From: Roseibium sp.
GTDB taxonomy: Bacteria > Pseudomonadota > Alphaproteobacteria > Rhizobiales > Stappiaceae
Length of the DNA stretch: 64,000 bases
NCBI GenBank assembly: GCA_017643925.1
Contig: JAEPML010000006.1
Span: forward strand, 62,001 to 126,000
Direction: 5' to 3'
Under the pieces are notes generated by a model. That model saw only the letters and a list, made by a program, of their open reading frames with translations, searched no databases and was not told the origin of the DNA. The position numbers and the translations under genes were made by a program. Positions 25,830-34,824 of the stretch are shown piece by piece; the stretch's first letter is position 1, and each line of letters opens with the position of its first letter.

Positions 25830-26217
25830 GCGGATAGCGGAGCTGAAAGGCCCGATGGGTGTTTTGAGGCCGGTTTGTTTGCCGGTTGAGGGCCGTGCCG
25901 CCACATAGGCGGAAGGCCGCTCCGTTTGACAGCATCGAAAACCAGTTCCTTCCAGGTCAGATTCCTTCGAGAACCTGCCTCCGATTTCACCTGCCCAGAT
26001 GTTTTGAAGCGGCACGGCTGATCGGGCTGTGTGACCAAAAACAAACTTGAAAAACATCGGCCGTTTTCCACTCATATTTTCATTTTGTATATAAATTATA
26101 ATGAAAACATATACTTATGAGAGTTGAAAAAGTCACAAACTTTGTCAGACATAATGTTGACATTGTCTGACAAAGTTTTATCGTCTGTTCCAACGAAAGA
26201 AGGACTTGTGACGACAC
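25830..26217. other. Intergenic region with GntR-type promoter
   Basis: About 390 bases. The left two thirds hold no gene I can support. The right third is AT-rich and carries a near-consensus promoter, TTGACA (26157-26162) with TATCGT (26179-26184) 16 bases later, overlapped by the paired operators at 26137-26178. Confidence 0.55.
26137..26178. promoter_or_regulatory. Paired operators for the GntR regulator
   Basis: AAACTTTGTCAGACA (26137-26151) and TGTCTGACAAAGTTT (26164-26178) are exact reverse complements with a 12-base spacer. Each arm also contains its own dyad TTGTC-W-GACA(A/T), centred on 26147 and 26168, 21 bases or two helical turns apart. The right dyad fills the spacer between the -35 and -10 elements. 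FadR-subfamily GntR proteins bind short TNGTNNNACNA-type dyads, so the gene just downstream is the likely ligand (inference). Confidence 0.75.
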
Positions 26218-26946
26218 ATGTCGGAAAACGCACAACAGAAACGATCCAAGGACGTTCAGGAACAGGGCGATGAGCCCAGGGATGTTCCGCATGCGCTCAT
26301 CAAGCTGATCGAGGACGAGGGGCTCCAAGTGGGCGATCGCCTGCCGCCGGAGCTGGAGCTTGTTCGTCGTCTTGGTTTCGGCAGATCGACCATCCGCGAA
26401 ACGCTCAAGACCTGGGAAAGCATGGGCGTGGTCAGCCGCAACAAGGGTGCAGGCACAAGGCTGACGGCAGAGATCGGGCGCAACACGTTGCGGGTTGCGC
26501 TGACAATCAAACACGAAGCAGAAAGCCTCCTGCGCATGCAGCAGGTGCGGCGTCCGCTTGAAGTCGAAGCCGTCCGTTTTGCAACCAGGCTGGCAACGCC
26601 AGAGCAGCGGCGGCTGATCAAGGCGCGTGCTGCGGAGCTGATGGCGGTTTATGAAGCAGGTGAAGACTGGCGCCCGGCCGACCATCGTTTTCACAAGGCT
26701 ATCCATGAGGCGACCGGCAATTCCCTGTTCGACCAGATCATCGAACAGATCATGAAGTGTTTTCACGATATCTACGAGACGCCATTCGGCAAACCTCACC
26801 TTGGTCAGGACACCATTCCCCTTCACCAGCCGCTCGCCGATGCCATCATTGCGGGTGAAGAAGACCGCGCAGCGGTGCTCTCCGCACGCATCATCGACAT
26901 GGTCTGTGAGGAGACACAGAAAATCATGGAGGAGTGCGATGAGTGA
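26218..26946 (+). CDS. GntR family regulator, FadR/FCD subfamily
   Basis: The 242-residue protein has a winged helix-turn-helix (about 20-85, with GDRLPPELELVRRLGFGRSTIRETLKTWESMGVV) and an FCD effector domain. Metal-binding residues typical of FCD are visible in ADHRFHKAIHEATGN and in HQPLADAI. The ligand is usually a small organic or sugar acid. It is first in a (+) operon with a trans-sulfuration-family enzyme and a CUT1 sugar importer, and overlaps the next gene by eight bases. The paired operators over its promoter indicate autoregulation of the whole operon. Confidence 0.92.
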   Translation: MSENAQQKRSKDVQEQGDEPRDVPHALIKLIEDEGLQVGDRLPPELELVRRLGFGRSTIRETLKTWESMGVVSRNKGAGTRLTAEIGRNTLRVALTIKHEAESLLRMQQVRRPLEVEAVRFATRLATPEQRRLIKARAAELMAVYEAGEDWRPADHRFHKAIHEATGNSLFDQIIEQIMKCFHDIYETPFGKPHLGQDTIPLHQPLADAIIAGEEDRAAVLSARIIDMVCEETQKIMEECDE

Positions 26947-28102
26947 TCATCAGCCCGGCGCTCCTTCCATCGAGACACTGCTGGCGACATTGGCGTCCGA
27001 ATTCGAGGGCGCGGTGACCCCGCCGATCGTGCAGACCTCTCTGTTCACCTTCGACAGCTACCAGGCCTTTGAAGACCGGATGTCTGGCAGGAGCGACGAT
27101 CCGCTCTACACGCGTGTGCAAAATCCGACGGTTGCCGCATTTGAACGGTTGATTGCAGCTGCCGAGCACGGGGAGGCAGCGGTCGGGTTTGCATCCGGCA
27201 TGGCGGCCATCTCCTCGGTTGTCTTTGCCTTTGTCCGGCCAGGCGACCGGATCGCCTGTGTCGAGCATGTCTATCCGGATGCCTACAGGCTTTTCGAACG
27301 GCTAATGCGGCCTTTCGGCGTGGAGGTGAGCTATCACCCGGTCGAGGCATTCCAGTCTGATGCCGAGATTTTTCAGGGCGTGAAACTCGCTTACCTGGAA
27401 AGTCCCACTTCCGCCGTGTTCCAGACCCTGGATCTTGAGCGGGTCGCGGTCAATGCCAAGCGACACGGGGCCCTCACCGTGGTGGACAATTCCTGGGCAA
27501 CACCCGTCTTCCAGCGCCCGCTGACACTCGGGATCGACATTGTCCTTCACTCCGCCTCCAAATACCTGTCCGGTCATTCGGACACCGTCGCCGGCGTGGT
27601 TGCCGGAAGCGAAGAGAAGATCACCCGGATCCGGGATCTCTCGCTGACCCTGCTCGGTGGGAAGCTGGCTCCCTTCGAGGCGTTTTTGCTGACGCGTGGG
27701 CTTCGTACGCTGGGGGCACGCATGCGCCAGCACCAGTCAACGGCCGATGTCTTTGTCGAGCGCCTGTCCGTTCATCCTCTTGTTACCGGCATCTTTTCTC
27801 CCGGTCCCGGTTCAGCTCCCGGCCTGGAAGGACGTTCGGGGCTGATGTCTGTTGAACTCGACAAGACAATCGACATTCCACGCTTTGCCGACGCGCTCAA
27901 GCTGTTCCGGCTGGGGGTCAGCTGGGGCGGGTTTGAGAGCCTGATCCTGCCGGCGCAGATCGCGCTCAATCAGGCCGGCGAACAGAATTCCATGCAGCGG
28001 TTCGGTGTGTCCGGCCGGATCGTGCGCCTGAGCTTAGGGTTGGAAGACCCCAACGACCTTTGGGCCGATTTCGATGCGGCTCTCAAAGCAAGCGCCACCT
28101 GA
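26939..28102 (+). CDS. Trans-sulfuration family PLP-dependent enzyme
   Basis: The 387-residue protein belongs to the Cys/Met metabolism PLP family. Residues seen are YTRVQNPT (phosphate-binding Tyr and Arg from the partner subunit), ASGMAAISS, the VVDNSWATPVFQRPL aspartate region, and the PLP lysine in HSASKYLSGHSD. It lacks the Cys of methionine gamma-lyase (compare the gene at 33032) and reads EHVYPDAYRLFE there. Members act on cystathionine, homocysteine or O-acyl-homoserine. ATG 26939 lies within the end of the GntR gene. Its place between a GntR gene and a CUT1 importer is unusual and suggests a substrate carrying a C-S or activated C-gamma bond (inference). Confidence 0.88.
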   Translation: MSDHQPGAPSIETLLATLASEFEGAVTPPIVQTSLFTFDSYQAFEDRMSGRSDDPLYTRVQNPTVAAFERLIAAAEHGEAAVGFASGMAAISSVVFAFVRPGDRIACVEHVYPDAYRLFERLMRPFGVEVSYHPVEAFQSDAEIFQGVKLAYLESPTSAVFQTLDLERVAVNAKRHGALTVVDNSWATPVFQRPLTLGIDIVLHSASKYLSGHSDTVAGVVAGSEEKITRIRDLSLTLLGGKLAPFEAFLLTRGLRTLGARMRQHQSTADVFVERLSVHPLVTGIFSPGPGSAPGLEGRSGLMSVELDKTIDIPRFADALKLFRLGVSWGGFESLILPAQIALNQAGEQNSMQRFGVSGRIVRLSLGLEDPNDLWADFDAALKASAT

Positions 28103-28143
28103 AAATAAGGCGTGAGAACCCCTTTGGGAAAATGGAGGAGATT

Positions 28144-29400
28144 ATGAGAAAGATATTAGGAGCCATCAGTGCGCTCGCAGTTCTGGCAACGGCGTCCGCC
28201 CAGGCAGAAACCCTGAAACTTGTCGAGGTGATTACCAGCCCGGAACGCACCAAGGTTCTGCAGGAACAGGTCGATGCGTTCGAAGCTGCCAATCCGGGTA
28301 CGGAAGTCGAGATCATTTCACTGCCCTGGGGCCAGGCCTTTGAAAAATTCGCAACCATGGTGGCCGGCGGGGACATTCCCGATGTGGTCGAGATGCCGGA
28401 TCGCTGGGCCGGGATCTACAAGGACAAGCTTGTCAATCTGAATGACAAGATCGCGGCCTGGGAACACGGCAAGACGCTGACCCAGAAGACGCTCGACATG
28501 GGCCGTCAGACGGATGGCGAAAGCGCCCGCATGATCCCTTACGGCTTTTATCTCAGGGCCATGTTCTACAACAAGAAACTGCTCCAGGAAGCGGGCGTGG
28601 AACAGCCGCCGCGGACCATGGCCGAGTTCATGGATGCGTCCCGCGCAATCTCTGAACTGGACGGCAAATACGGTTACTGCCTGCGTGGCGGACCGGGTGG
28701 CCTGAACGGCTGGATCATGATGGCCGCCACGATGAACGGTGACAACACGTTCTTCGATGAAAACGGCAAGAGCACGCTCAACCAGCCGGGATCCGTGGAA
28801 GGTATCCAGTTCCTGATCGACATGTACCAGAACGGGTATGCGCCGAAGGATTCCGTCAGCTGGGGCTTCAACGAAATTGTTGCCGGTTTCTATTCCGGTA
28901 CCTGCGCGTTCCTGGATCAGGACCCGGACGCTCTGATCGCGGTTTCCGAACGCATGGAAGCGGATGACTTTGCCGTCATCCCGATGCCGGTAGGACCGTC
29001 CGGCAAGGCGTTTCCGACGATCGGCTTTGCGGGATGGGCAATGTTCGACACGACCAGCGATGAGGATCTTTCCTGGAAGCTGATCGCGCATCTGTCCAGC
29101 CCTGATGCAAATGCGGCCTGGGCGAAGCGTGTCGGTGTCATTCCGATCCATGAAGGTGCCGAACAGGATCCGCATTTCAAGACTGAGCAATTCGCCGGTT
29201 GGTTCGATACGCTCAATGGTGACCAGTATATCCCGACCGTCATGCCGACTTATCTGGAGCAATTCGGTTACTTCGCGGACTCAATCGCGCTTGAAAGCAG
29301 CCAGGAGGCACTTTTGGGCCAGATCAGTGCGCAGGAAGTTGCTGACAAATGGGCCGATTTCCTGACTGAAGAGTACTCCCGGTGGAAAGAAGCTCAATGA
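28144..29400 (+). CDS. CUT1 ABC transporter, solute-binding protein
   Basis: The 418-residue product has a signal peptide (MRKILGAISALAVLATASA, cleavage after AQA) and a family 1 sugar-binding fold: VIEVITSPERTK-like start, ALPYGFYLRAMFYNKKLL-type central motif, and a Trp/Asp-rich C-terminal lobe. GGAGGA precedes ATG 28144. It is followed without a hairpin by its permease gene (ATGA overlap at 29397), unlike the other binding-protein genes in this window. The ligand is unknown; operon context with a trans-sulfuration enzyme makes a plain sugar uncertain. Confidence 0.92.
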   Translation: MRKILGAISALAVLATASAQAETLKLVEVITSPERTKVLQEQVDAFEAANPGTEVEIISLPWGQAFEKFATMVAGGDIPDVVEMPDRWAGIYKDKLVNLNDKIAAWEHGKTLTQKTLDMGRQTDGESARMIPYGFYLRAMFYNKKLLQEAGVEQPPRTMAEFMDASRAISELDGKYGYCLRGGPGGLNGWIMMAATMNGDNTFFDENGKSTLNQPGSVEGIQFLIDMYQNGYAPKDSVSWGFNEIVAGFYSGTCAFLDQDPDALIAVSERMEADDFAVIPMPVGPSGKAFPTIGFAGWAMFDTTSDEDLSWKLIAHLSSPDANAAWAKRVGVIPIHEGAEQDPHFKTEQFAGWFDTLNGDQYIPTVMPTYLEQFGYFADSIALESSQEALLGQISAQEVADKWADFLTEEYSRWKEAQ

Positions 29401-30326
29401 CAGCGCTTGCTGACACCGCGCCCGGGGAAACCCGGGCGCGCCCGTCCTTTTACTTCCGCTACATGGTGGAGCCTTATCTCTACCTGTCGCCCGCCATCAT
29501 CCTTATTGCGCTGGTGATGATGGTGCCGCTGGTGATCGGCATTTCCTATGCCTTCCAGTCGGTCAATCTCCTGCGTCCGTTCCAGACAGGCTGGGTCGGT
29601 TTCGAGAATTTTCAGTCCCTATGGAGCGACCGCAAGTTCTGGCTCGCCCTGACGAACACTTTCTGGTGGACCCTCGGGTCAATCACGCTCCAGTTTTTCC
29701 TCGGTCTCGGTCTCGCGCTTCTTTTGAATACGCAGTTTCACGGCAAGCGACTTGTACAGGCGCTGGTGTTTCTGCCATGGGCCGTGCCGACATTTCTTTC
29801 GGCCCTGACCTGGGCCTGGCTCTTCAATCCAACCATCGGGCCGTTGCCGCACTGGCTCGCTGCGCTCGGGATCCTGTCGGAACCCTTCAACATTCTGGGC
29901 GATCCGGACCTGGCCATGTGGGGTCCGATCACGGCGAACGTCTGGTTCGGCATTCCGTTCTTTGCAATAACGCTCCTTGCGGCGCTTCAGTCGATCCCGG
30001 GCGAGCTCTATGAAGCTGCGGAGATTGACGGTGCAACGACCTGGCAGTGTTTCACCAAGATCACGCTGCCGTTCCTGGCGCCCATGATCGCCATCACCGT
30101 CATGCTGCGCACGATCTGGATTGCCAACTTCGCGGACTTGATTTTCGTCATGACAGGCGGTGGACCTGCCAACTCGACCCAGATCCTGTCAACCTACATT
30201 TTCACCACGGCCTTCCGGAAACTCGACTTCGGCTATGCGTCCGCGATTGCGGTTGCGCTGCTGGGTCTGTTGCTGCTCTATGCGGCGGTGCTTCTGATGC
30301 TGCGCCGCAAGATGGTGAAGATCTGA
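29397..30326 (+). CDS. CUT1 ABC transporter permease (MalF type)
   Basis: The 309-residue permease starts at ATG 29397 in overlap with the binding-protein stop. It has six helices (first near YLYLSPAIILIALVMMVPLVI) and the EAA loop YEAAEIDGATTWQCFTKITLPFLAP, which docks on the ATPase. VMTGGGPANSTQILSTYIF is the conserved C-terminal segment of MalF-type subunits. The next permease gene begins eight bases after its stop. Confidence 0.93.
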   Translation: MTALADTAPGETRARPSFYFRYMVEPYLYLSPAIILIALVMMVPLVIGISYAFQSVNLLRPFQTGWVGFENFQSLWSDRKFWLALTNTFWWTLGSITLQFFLGLGLALLLNTQFHGKRLVQALVFLPWAVPTFLSALTWAWLFNPTIGPLPHWLAALGILSEPFNILGDPDLAMWGPITANVWFGIPFFAITLLAALQSIPGELYEAAEIDGATTWQCFTKITLPFLAPMIAITVMLRTIWIANFADLIFVMTGGGPANSTQILSTYIFTTAFRKLDFGYASAIAVALLGLLLLYAAVLLMLRRKMVKI

Positions 30327-30333
30327 GGCTATT

Positions 30334-31176
30334 ATGAGAGCTTATCGTTCATCTTCGTCCGTTGTGGTTGCCGGCAAATACATCGCGCTCGGCTTCTATG
30401 TCGCCTTTGCGCTGTTTCCGCTTTACTGGCTGCTCAAGATCGCGGTTACGCCCGACAAGCTGATCTTCACGGACGGTACCTCGCTTGTCCCGAGCGGGTT
30501 CACCTTCGAGAATTTCAGCACCGTGCTCGTGCAGACCGACTTTCTTGCCTATTTCAGAAACAGCCTGGTCGTTTCGCTCGGGACGGCGGCCATCACGACC
30601 TGCATTGCAGCTGCTGCCGGATACGCTTTCTCCAGGTTTGACTTCCGGGGCAAGCGCCTCGTGATCGCCGTCATGCTGATCACGCAGATGTTTCCGCTGC
30701 TGATGATCATCGCCCCGATCTACAAGATCGTGGCCTATGTCGGACTGCTCAATTCGCTGACCAGCCTGATCATTGTCTACACCGCCTTCAACATTCCATT
30801 TGCCACCTTCCTGATGCAGTCCTTCTTCGACGGCATTCCGAAGGATCTGGAAGAGGCGGGCATGATTGACGGCTGCACGCGCTTTACCGCGCTGCGCAAG
30901 ATCATTCTGCCCCTGACGCTTCCGGGGCTGGCGGCAACACTCGGGTTCATCTTTACCGCAGCCTGGAGTGAACTCCTGTTCGCGCTGATGCTGATCAACT
31001 CGAACGACACGATGACTTTCCCGGTCGGACTTCTGACCTTCGTGTCGAAATTCTCCGTCGACTGGGGGCAGATGATGGCGGCCGGTGTGCTGGCGCTCGT
31101 GCCTTCCTGCCTCTTCTTCATCTTCATCCAGCGCTATCTGGTCCAGGGGCTGACCTCTGGCGCCGTCAAGGGTTAG
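30334..31176 (+). CDS. CUT1 ABC transporter permease (MalG type)
   Basis: The 280-residue permease has the usual six helices and the loop LEEAGMIDGCTRFTALRKIILPLTLPG that contacts the ATPase. The end, RYLVQGLTSGAVKG, is characteristic of MalG-type subunits. Length is normal for the family. GAGGC lies upstream of ATG 30334, and the ATPase gene begins eleven bases after the stop. It forms the channel with the 29397 product. Confidence 0.93.
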   Translation: MRAYRSSSSVVVAGKYIALGFYVAFALFPLYWLLKIAVTPDKLIFTDGTSLVPSGFTFENFSTVLVQTDFLAYFRNSLVVSLGTAAITTCIAAAAGYAFSRFDFRGKRLVIAVMLITQMFPLLMIIAPIYKIVAYVGLLNSLTSLIIVYTAFNIPFATFLMQSFFDGIPKDLEEAGMIDGCTRFTALRKIILPLTLPGLAATLGFIFTAAWSELLFALMLINSNDTMTFPVGLLTFVSKFSVDWGQMMAAGVLALVPSCLFFIFIQRYLVQGLTSGAVKG

Positions 31177-31187
31177 GAGCTTCGACA

Positions 31188-32249
31188 ATGGCACGCATTG
31201 AGCTGCAGACTATCAGCAAGGCCTATGGCTCCGTCGAAGTCATGCGCGATATCAATCTGACCATCGAGGACGGTGAGTTCATCGTCCTTGTCGGTCCCTC
31301 CGGATGCGGAAAATCCACGCTGCTGCGCATGATTGCGGGTCTGGAGCCGATTACCGGGGGCGAATTCCGGATAGACGGAAAACGCATGAACGAAGTGCCA
31401 CCGCGAGACCGCGACATGGCCATGGTGTTCCAGTCCTATGCGCTTTATCCGCACATGGATGTCGCGCGGAACATGGGATTTTCACTGGAGATCAGGAAGT
31501 CGGCGACCGAGGAACGTGTCAGCAAGGTCGAGGCGGCGGCGAAAACGCTTGGGCTCACGGACCTGACCAAGCGTCTTCCGAAAGCGCTTTCCGGAGGGCA
31601 GCGGCAGCGCGTTGCCATGGGCCGGGCAATTGTTCGCGACCCCAGCGCCTTCCTGTTCGACGAACCCTTGTCCAACCTGGACGCGGCGCTTCGGGTTGAA
31701 ATGCGCCTGGAGATTGCGCGGCTGCATCAGAGGCTGGCAGCGACAATGATCTACGTGACGCATGACCAGGTCGAAGCCCTTACACTGGCGGACCGGATTG
31801 TCGTCCTGAACGCGGGCGACATCCAGCAGGTCGGAACACCGCTCGAACTCTATGAACGTCCTGCCAACAAGTTTGTCGCGCAGTTCATAGGATCACCCAC
31901 CATGAACATCCTGAGCGTTGAGCAGAGTGGCAGGGGCGTTCAGCTGAAGGATGGAACGGTACTTCAGCTAACCAACGGATCAGACAAGTCGTCGGCTCGC
32001 GAGTTGGGCGTACGCCCCGAGCATCTCAATGTCGTGACACCGGAAAAGGCTCATCTTTCGGGCGTTGCCGAACTGGTCGAACATCTGGGCTCCGACACGA
32101 ATATCCACGCCAAGGTGCCCGGTGTCGGCCAGGTTCTGGTGCGCCAGCACGGTCACTTCCCTCTCAAGGCAGGGGAACCGGTCGACATCGCACTGGACCT
32201 GGAAAAGGCCCATCTGTTCGATGCCGACGGGCGCCGTCTGGCCGCCTAG
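31188..32249 (+). CDS. CUT1 ABC transporter ATPase (MalK/UgpC type)
   Basis: The 353-residue protein shows Walker A GPSGCGKST (36-44), Q-loop FQSYALYPHMDV, consensus signature [14 protein letters not shown], Walker B AFLFDEPLSNLD, H-loop VTHDQ and a full TOBE domain (LGVRPEHLNVV onward). Unlike the importer at 17715-23306, this operon has a single ATPase, so a homodimer energises both permeases. It is the last gene of the GntR-controlled operon. Confidence 0.94.
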   Translation: MARIELQTISKAYGSVEVMRDINLTIEDGEFIVLVGPSGCGKSTLLRMIAGLEPITGGEFRIDGKRMNEVPPRDRDMAMVFQSYALYPHMDVARNMGFSLEIRKSATEERVSKVEAAAKTLGLTDLTKRLPKALSGGQRQRVAMGRAIVRDPSAFLFDEPLSNLDAALRVEMRLEIARLHQRLAATMIYVTHDQVEALTLADRIVVLNAGDIQQVGTPLELYERPANKFVAQFIGSPTMNILSVEQSGRGVQLKDGTVLQLTNGSDKSSARELGVRPEHLNVVTPEKAHLSGVAELVEHLGSDTNIHAKVPGVGQVLVRQHGHFPLKAGEPVDIALDLEKAHLFDADGRRLAA

Positions 32250-32282
32250 GTCGACTGAAGAATTCCGGAACCATGCCGCTGT

Positions 32283-32300
32283 CCCGGCCTCCGAGCCGGG
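32283..32300. repeat. CCCGGC-N6-GCCGGG hairpin, possible dispersed element
   Basis: Short inverted repeat inside GTCCCGGCCTCCGAGCCGGG, 34 bases after the ATPase stop. Its wording resembles the dispersed 'CCCGGC...GCCGGG' intergenic elements common in alphaproteobacterial genomes, and a related one lies at 51726. It could equally be the operon terminator. Confidence 0.35.
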
Positions 32301-32459
32301 GCCCATCTTCTTGATGTCAAAAGTTGGCAGGCGGTGGTGTCAGGTCCCGGATCTGCGTTGCACTTCGTCCGGGACGGCTGAGTGTTTGTTCGCAAGTTGG
32401 ACCCGGTTGGCTGGAAATCAGCGCGATTGAATCCAGTCTTGGAATCTGACTTCTCGGGG

Positions 32460-32918
32460 TCAGTCAATCTCGGGAAACACGGCCGTTTTCTTGACGTGAC
32501 CATAGACGAAGCTGGTGTCGATCGACGCGATGCCGCCGATCGGGTGGATGCGGTTTCGGATGAATTCTTCATAGGCATCGAGGCTGGCGACCACCACGCG
32601 CAGTTGATAATCCATTGCTCCGGTCAGTACATGGCATTCCAGCACTTCGTCTATGTGAAGCACACGGTTTTCGAAGTTCCGGACATCTTCCTCGTTGTGC
32701 CGTTCCAGGCGAATGCGCACGAAAACGGTGATGGGCAGTCCATAGGCTTGCGGGTCAACATCGACAGCAAAGCCTCGGATCGCACCTGAAGCCTCCAGGT
32801 TTCGCAAGCGTCTCAGGCAGGGCGACGGGGACAGGTTCACCCTGTCGGCGAGATCCTGGTTTGTCATGCGTCCGTCTTCCTGAAGGGCGCGGATGATTTG
32901 ACGATCCTTGGCGTCCAC
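32460..32918 (-). CDS. mdeR: Lrp/AsnC family regulator, probable MdeR
   Basis: The 152-residue protein has an N-terminal helix-turn-helix (MDAKDRQIIRALQEDGR to LSPSPCLRRLRNLEASG) and a C-terminal RAM ligand-binding domain (VECHVLTGAMDYQLRVVV region). It is divergent from the methionine gamma-lyase gene with a 113-base AT-rich gap. In Pseudomonas putida the Lrp-type activator MdeR is likewise divergent from mdeA, so the same role is likely; the symbol rests on context. L-methionine or a related amino acid is the expected effector. Confidence 0.85.
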   Translation of the reverse strand: MDAKDRQIIRALQEDGRMTNQDLADRVNLSPSPCLRRLRNLEASGAIRGFAVDVDPQAYGLPITVFVRIRLERHNEEDVRNFENRVLHIDEVLECHVLTGAMDYQLRVVVASLDAYEEFIRNRIHPIGGIASIDTSFVYGHVKKTAVFPEID

Positions 32919-33031
32919 TTGGATAATCCTTGGCAGATTCTGCTAATTTTATATTTAACAGTGACATAATTTGAAATCTACTGCTCTGTAATCTCCCTTA
33001 TTATTGCTCAACAGACATAAGGGAGACCGCC

Positions 33032-34234
33032 ATGAGCACCGCCAAGGGTTTTGCGAGCCGCGCCATTCATCACGCCTATCAGCCCCAGGAAAACGAAGGC
33101 GCTCTGACACCTCCGTTGCACCTGACCTCGACATTTGTTTTCGAAACGGCTGAAGCGGGCGGCGAAATGTTTGCCGGCGAGCGCGAAGGGCACATCTACA
33201 GCCGTATCTCCAACCCGACGCTGGATCTGCTGGAGCGCCGGATTGCAGACCTGGAAGGTGCCGAAGCCGGATTGGCGCTTTCCTCCGGGATGGGGGCGAT
33301 TACTTCCACGCTCTGGACCCTTGTGAGCCCGGGGGACGAGATCATTGTCGACGAAACGCTCTACGGCTGCACCTTTGCCTATATGCGTCACGGGCTGACG
33401 AAATTCGGGGTCAAGATTTCCCATGTGGACATGACGGATCCAGAAAACCTGCGCACGGTGATCTCGGACAAGACCCGCGTGGTCTATTTCGAAACTCCGG
33501 CCAATCCGAACATGCGTCTCGTTGATATCGCACGCATCTCTGACATCGCGCATGAGGCTGGCGCGACGGTTGTCGTGGACAACACCTATGCCACACCGTA
33601 TCTGACACGCCCGATCGATCTGGGTGCCGATATCGTGCTTCATTCGGCTACCAAGTATCTCGGCGGGCACGGTGATGTTGTTGCCGGGTTGGTCGTCGGC
33701 AGCGCTGAACAGATCTCAGAAATCCGCCTTGTCGGCATGAAGGACATGACCGGCGCCGTGATGGCTCCGTTCAGTGCGCTGTTGATCCTGCGCGGTCTGA
33801 AAACACTTGCCCTGCGCATGGATCGCCACTGCGCTTCGGCACAGAAGGTTGCCGAGTGGCTGGAGGCGCATCCCGCCGTCTCAAAGGTCTTCTTTCCGGG
33901 ACTGGAAAGCTTTGAACAGCACGAATTGTCAAGGAAGCAGATGGCTCAGCCAGGCGGCATGATCGCATTCGAGCTTGACGGTGGACTGGAAGCGGGCGTT
34001 GACATGATGAACGCGCTCCAGATGATCCAGCGCGCGGTTTCACTCGGCGACGCCGAGACCCTGATCCAGCATCCGGCTTCCATGACCCACTCCACCTATA
34101 CGCCGGAGGAACGTGCAGCCCACGGCATCAGTGACGGGCTTGTGCGTCTTTCCGTCGGACTGGAAGATCTTGACGATATTCTGGAAGACCTGGCGCAGGC
34201 CTTGCCGGGTGAAGCGGTTGCTGAGGCTGCTTAA
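33032..34234 (+). CDS. mdeA: L-methionine gamma-lyase
   Basis: This 400-residue PLP enzyme splits L-methionine into methanethiol, ammonia and 2-oxobutyrate. Family residues include YSRISNPT, SSGMGAITSTLW, the TLYGCTFAY motif with Cys113 (equivalent to Cys116, characteristic of true methionine gamma-lyases), VVDNTYATPYLTRP, and the PLP lysine in HSATKYLGGHGD. AAGGGAGA precedes ATG 33032. An AceE-like E1 gene that can use 2-oxobutyrate lies downstream, matching the mdeAB pair of Pseudomonas. Its stop codon overlaps the stop of the convergent second Lrp gene (TTAA at 34231-34234). Confidence 0.92.
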   Translation: MSTAKGFASRAIHHAYQPQENEGALTPPLHLTSTFVFETAEAGGEMFAGEREGHIYSRISNPTLDLLERRIADLEGAEAGLALSSGMGAITSTLWTLVSPGDEIIVDETLYGCTFAYMRHGLTKFGVKISHVDMTDPENLRTVISDKTRVVYFETPANPNMRLVDIARISDIAHEAGATVVVDNTYATPYLTRPIDLGADIVLHSATKYLGGHGDVVAGLVVGSAEQISEIRLVGMKDMTGAVMAPFSALLILRGLKTLALRMDRHCASAQKVAEWLEAHPAVSKVFFPGLESFEQHELSRKQMAQPGGMIAFELDGGLEAGVDMMNALQMIQRAVSLGDAETLIQHPASMTHSTYTPEERAAHGISDGLVRLSVGLEDLDDILEDLAQALPGEAVAEAA

Positions 34235-34713
34235 GGCGTTCTCGAAACACCCGACTTCACTCGCCGAAGCGGAATCGAGCTTTCAATGTTCGCGACGCCG
34301 GGCACCTTGGTAAGCTTTCCGGTGAGGAAGACTTCGAAGGCCGTCAGACCCGTCGTGGCGACCCTTAACAGGTAGTCCCGATTGCCGGTCATCAGCCAGC
34401 AATCGACGACTTCGGGAAAGGCCTGGATCGCTTTTTCAAATTGATCCAGGCTGACATCGACCTGCTTGTCGAGCTGCACGGAGACGAAGACCGAGACTTC
34501 ATAGCCGAGCGCGACTTCATCGATCAGGGCGCAATAGCCGGTAATGATCCCGGCGTCTTCCAGATGCCTCAGGCGACGGGCGGCGGGGGTTGGACTGAGA
34601 CCGATGCGTTCCGACAGTTCCTGAATGGAAATCCGTCCATTCGTTCTGAGTTCACGCAGGATCTGAATATCAAATGTGTCAAGATTGGTCGAAGGCGCCA
34701 AGAAACTATCCAT
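34231..34713 (-). CDS. Second Lrp/AsnC family regulator
   Basis: The 160-residue protein has the Lrp helix-turn-helix (DIQILRELRTNGRISIQELSERIGLSPTPAARRLRHLEDAG across residues 14-54) and a RAM domain with VDCWLMTGNRDYLLRV. It lies between mdeA and mdeB, convergent with the former (stops overlap) and divergent from the latter, so it probably controls mdeB. It is only distantly similar to the 32460 product, so the two are not a recent duplication. An inverted repeat at 34756-34787 is its possible site. Confidence 0.88.
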   Translation of the reverse strand: MDSFLAPSTNLDTFDIQILRELRTNGRISIQELSERIGLSPTPAARRLRHLEDAGIITGYCALIDEVALGYEVSVFVSVQLDKQVDVSLDQFEKAIQAFPEVVDCWLMTGNRDYLLRVATTGLTAFEVFLTGKLTKVPGVANIESSIPLRRVKSGVSRTP

Positions 34714-34755
34714 CTGTAGCTGATGCCTCCAATTTCTAGCCGAAGTGAGTAGGAA

Positions 34756-34787
34756 TTAGCAAGATATCTACCGGAAGGGCTTGCTAA
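34756..34787. promoter_or_regulatory. Inverted repeat before mdeB, candidate Lrp site
   Basis: TTAGCAAG (34756-34763) and CTTGCTAA (34780-34787) are exact reverse complements 24 bases apart centre to centre. They lie between the divergent Lrp gene and mdeB, 37 bases before the latter. Binding by the local Lrp protein is inference. Confidence 0.5.
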
Positions 34788-34824
34788 CCTTTCGGCAGGA
34801 TCGGCACCAACAGGGTTTTGCGGA

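Noticed and set aside
25794..26075. 93-codon minus-strand frame between the binding-like gene and the GntR gene
   Set aside because: No start signal and overlaps the 3' end of a real gene; composition is not convincing.
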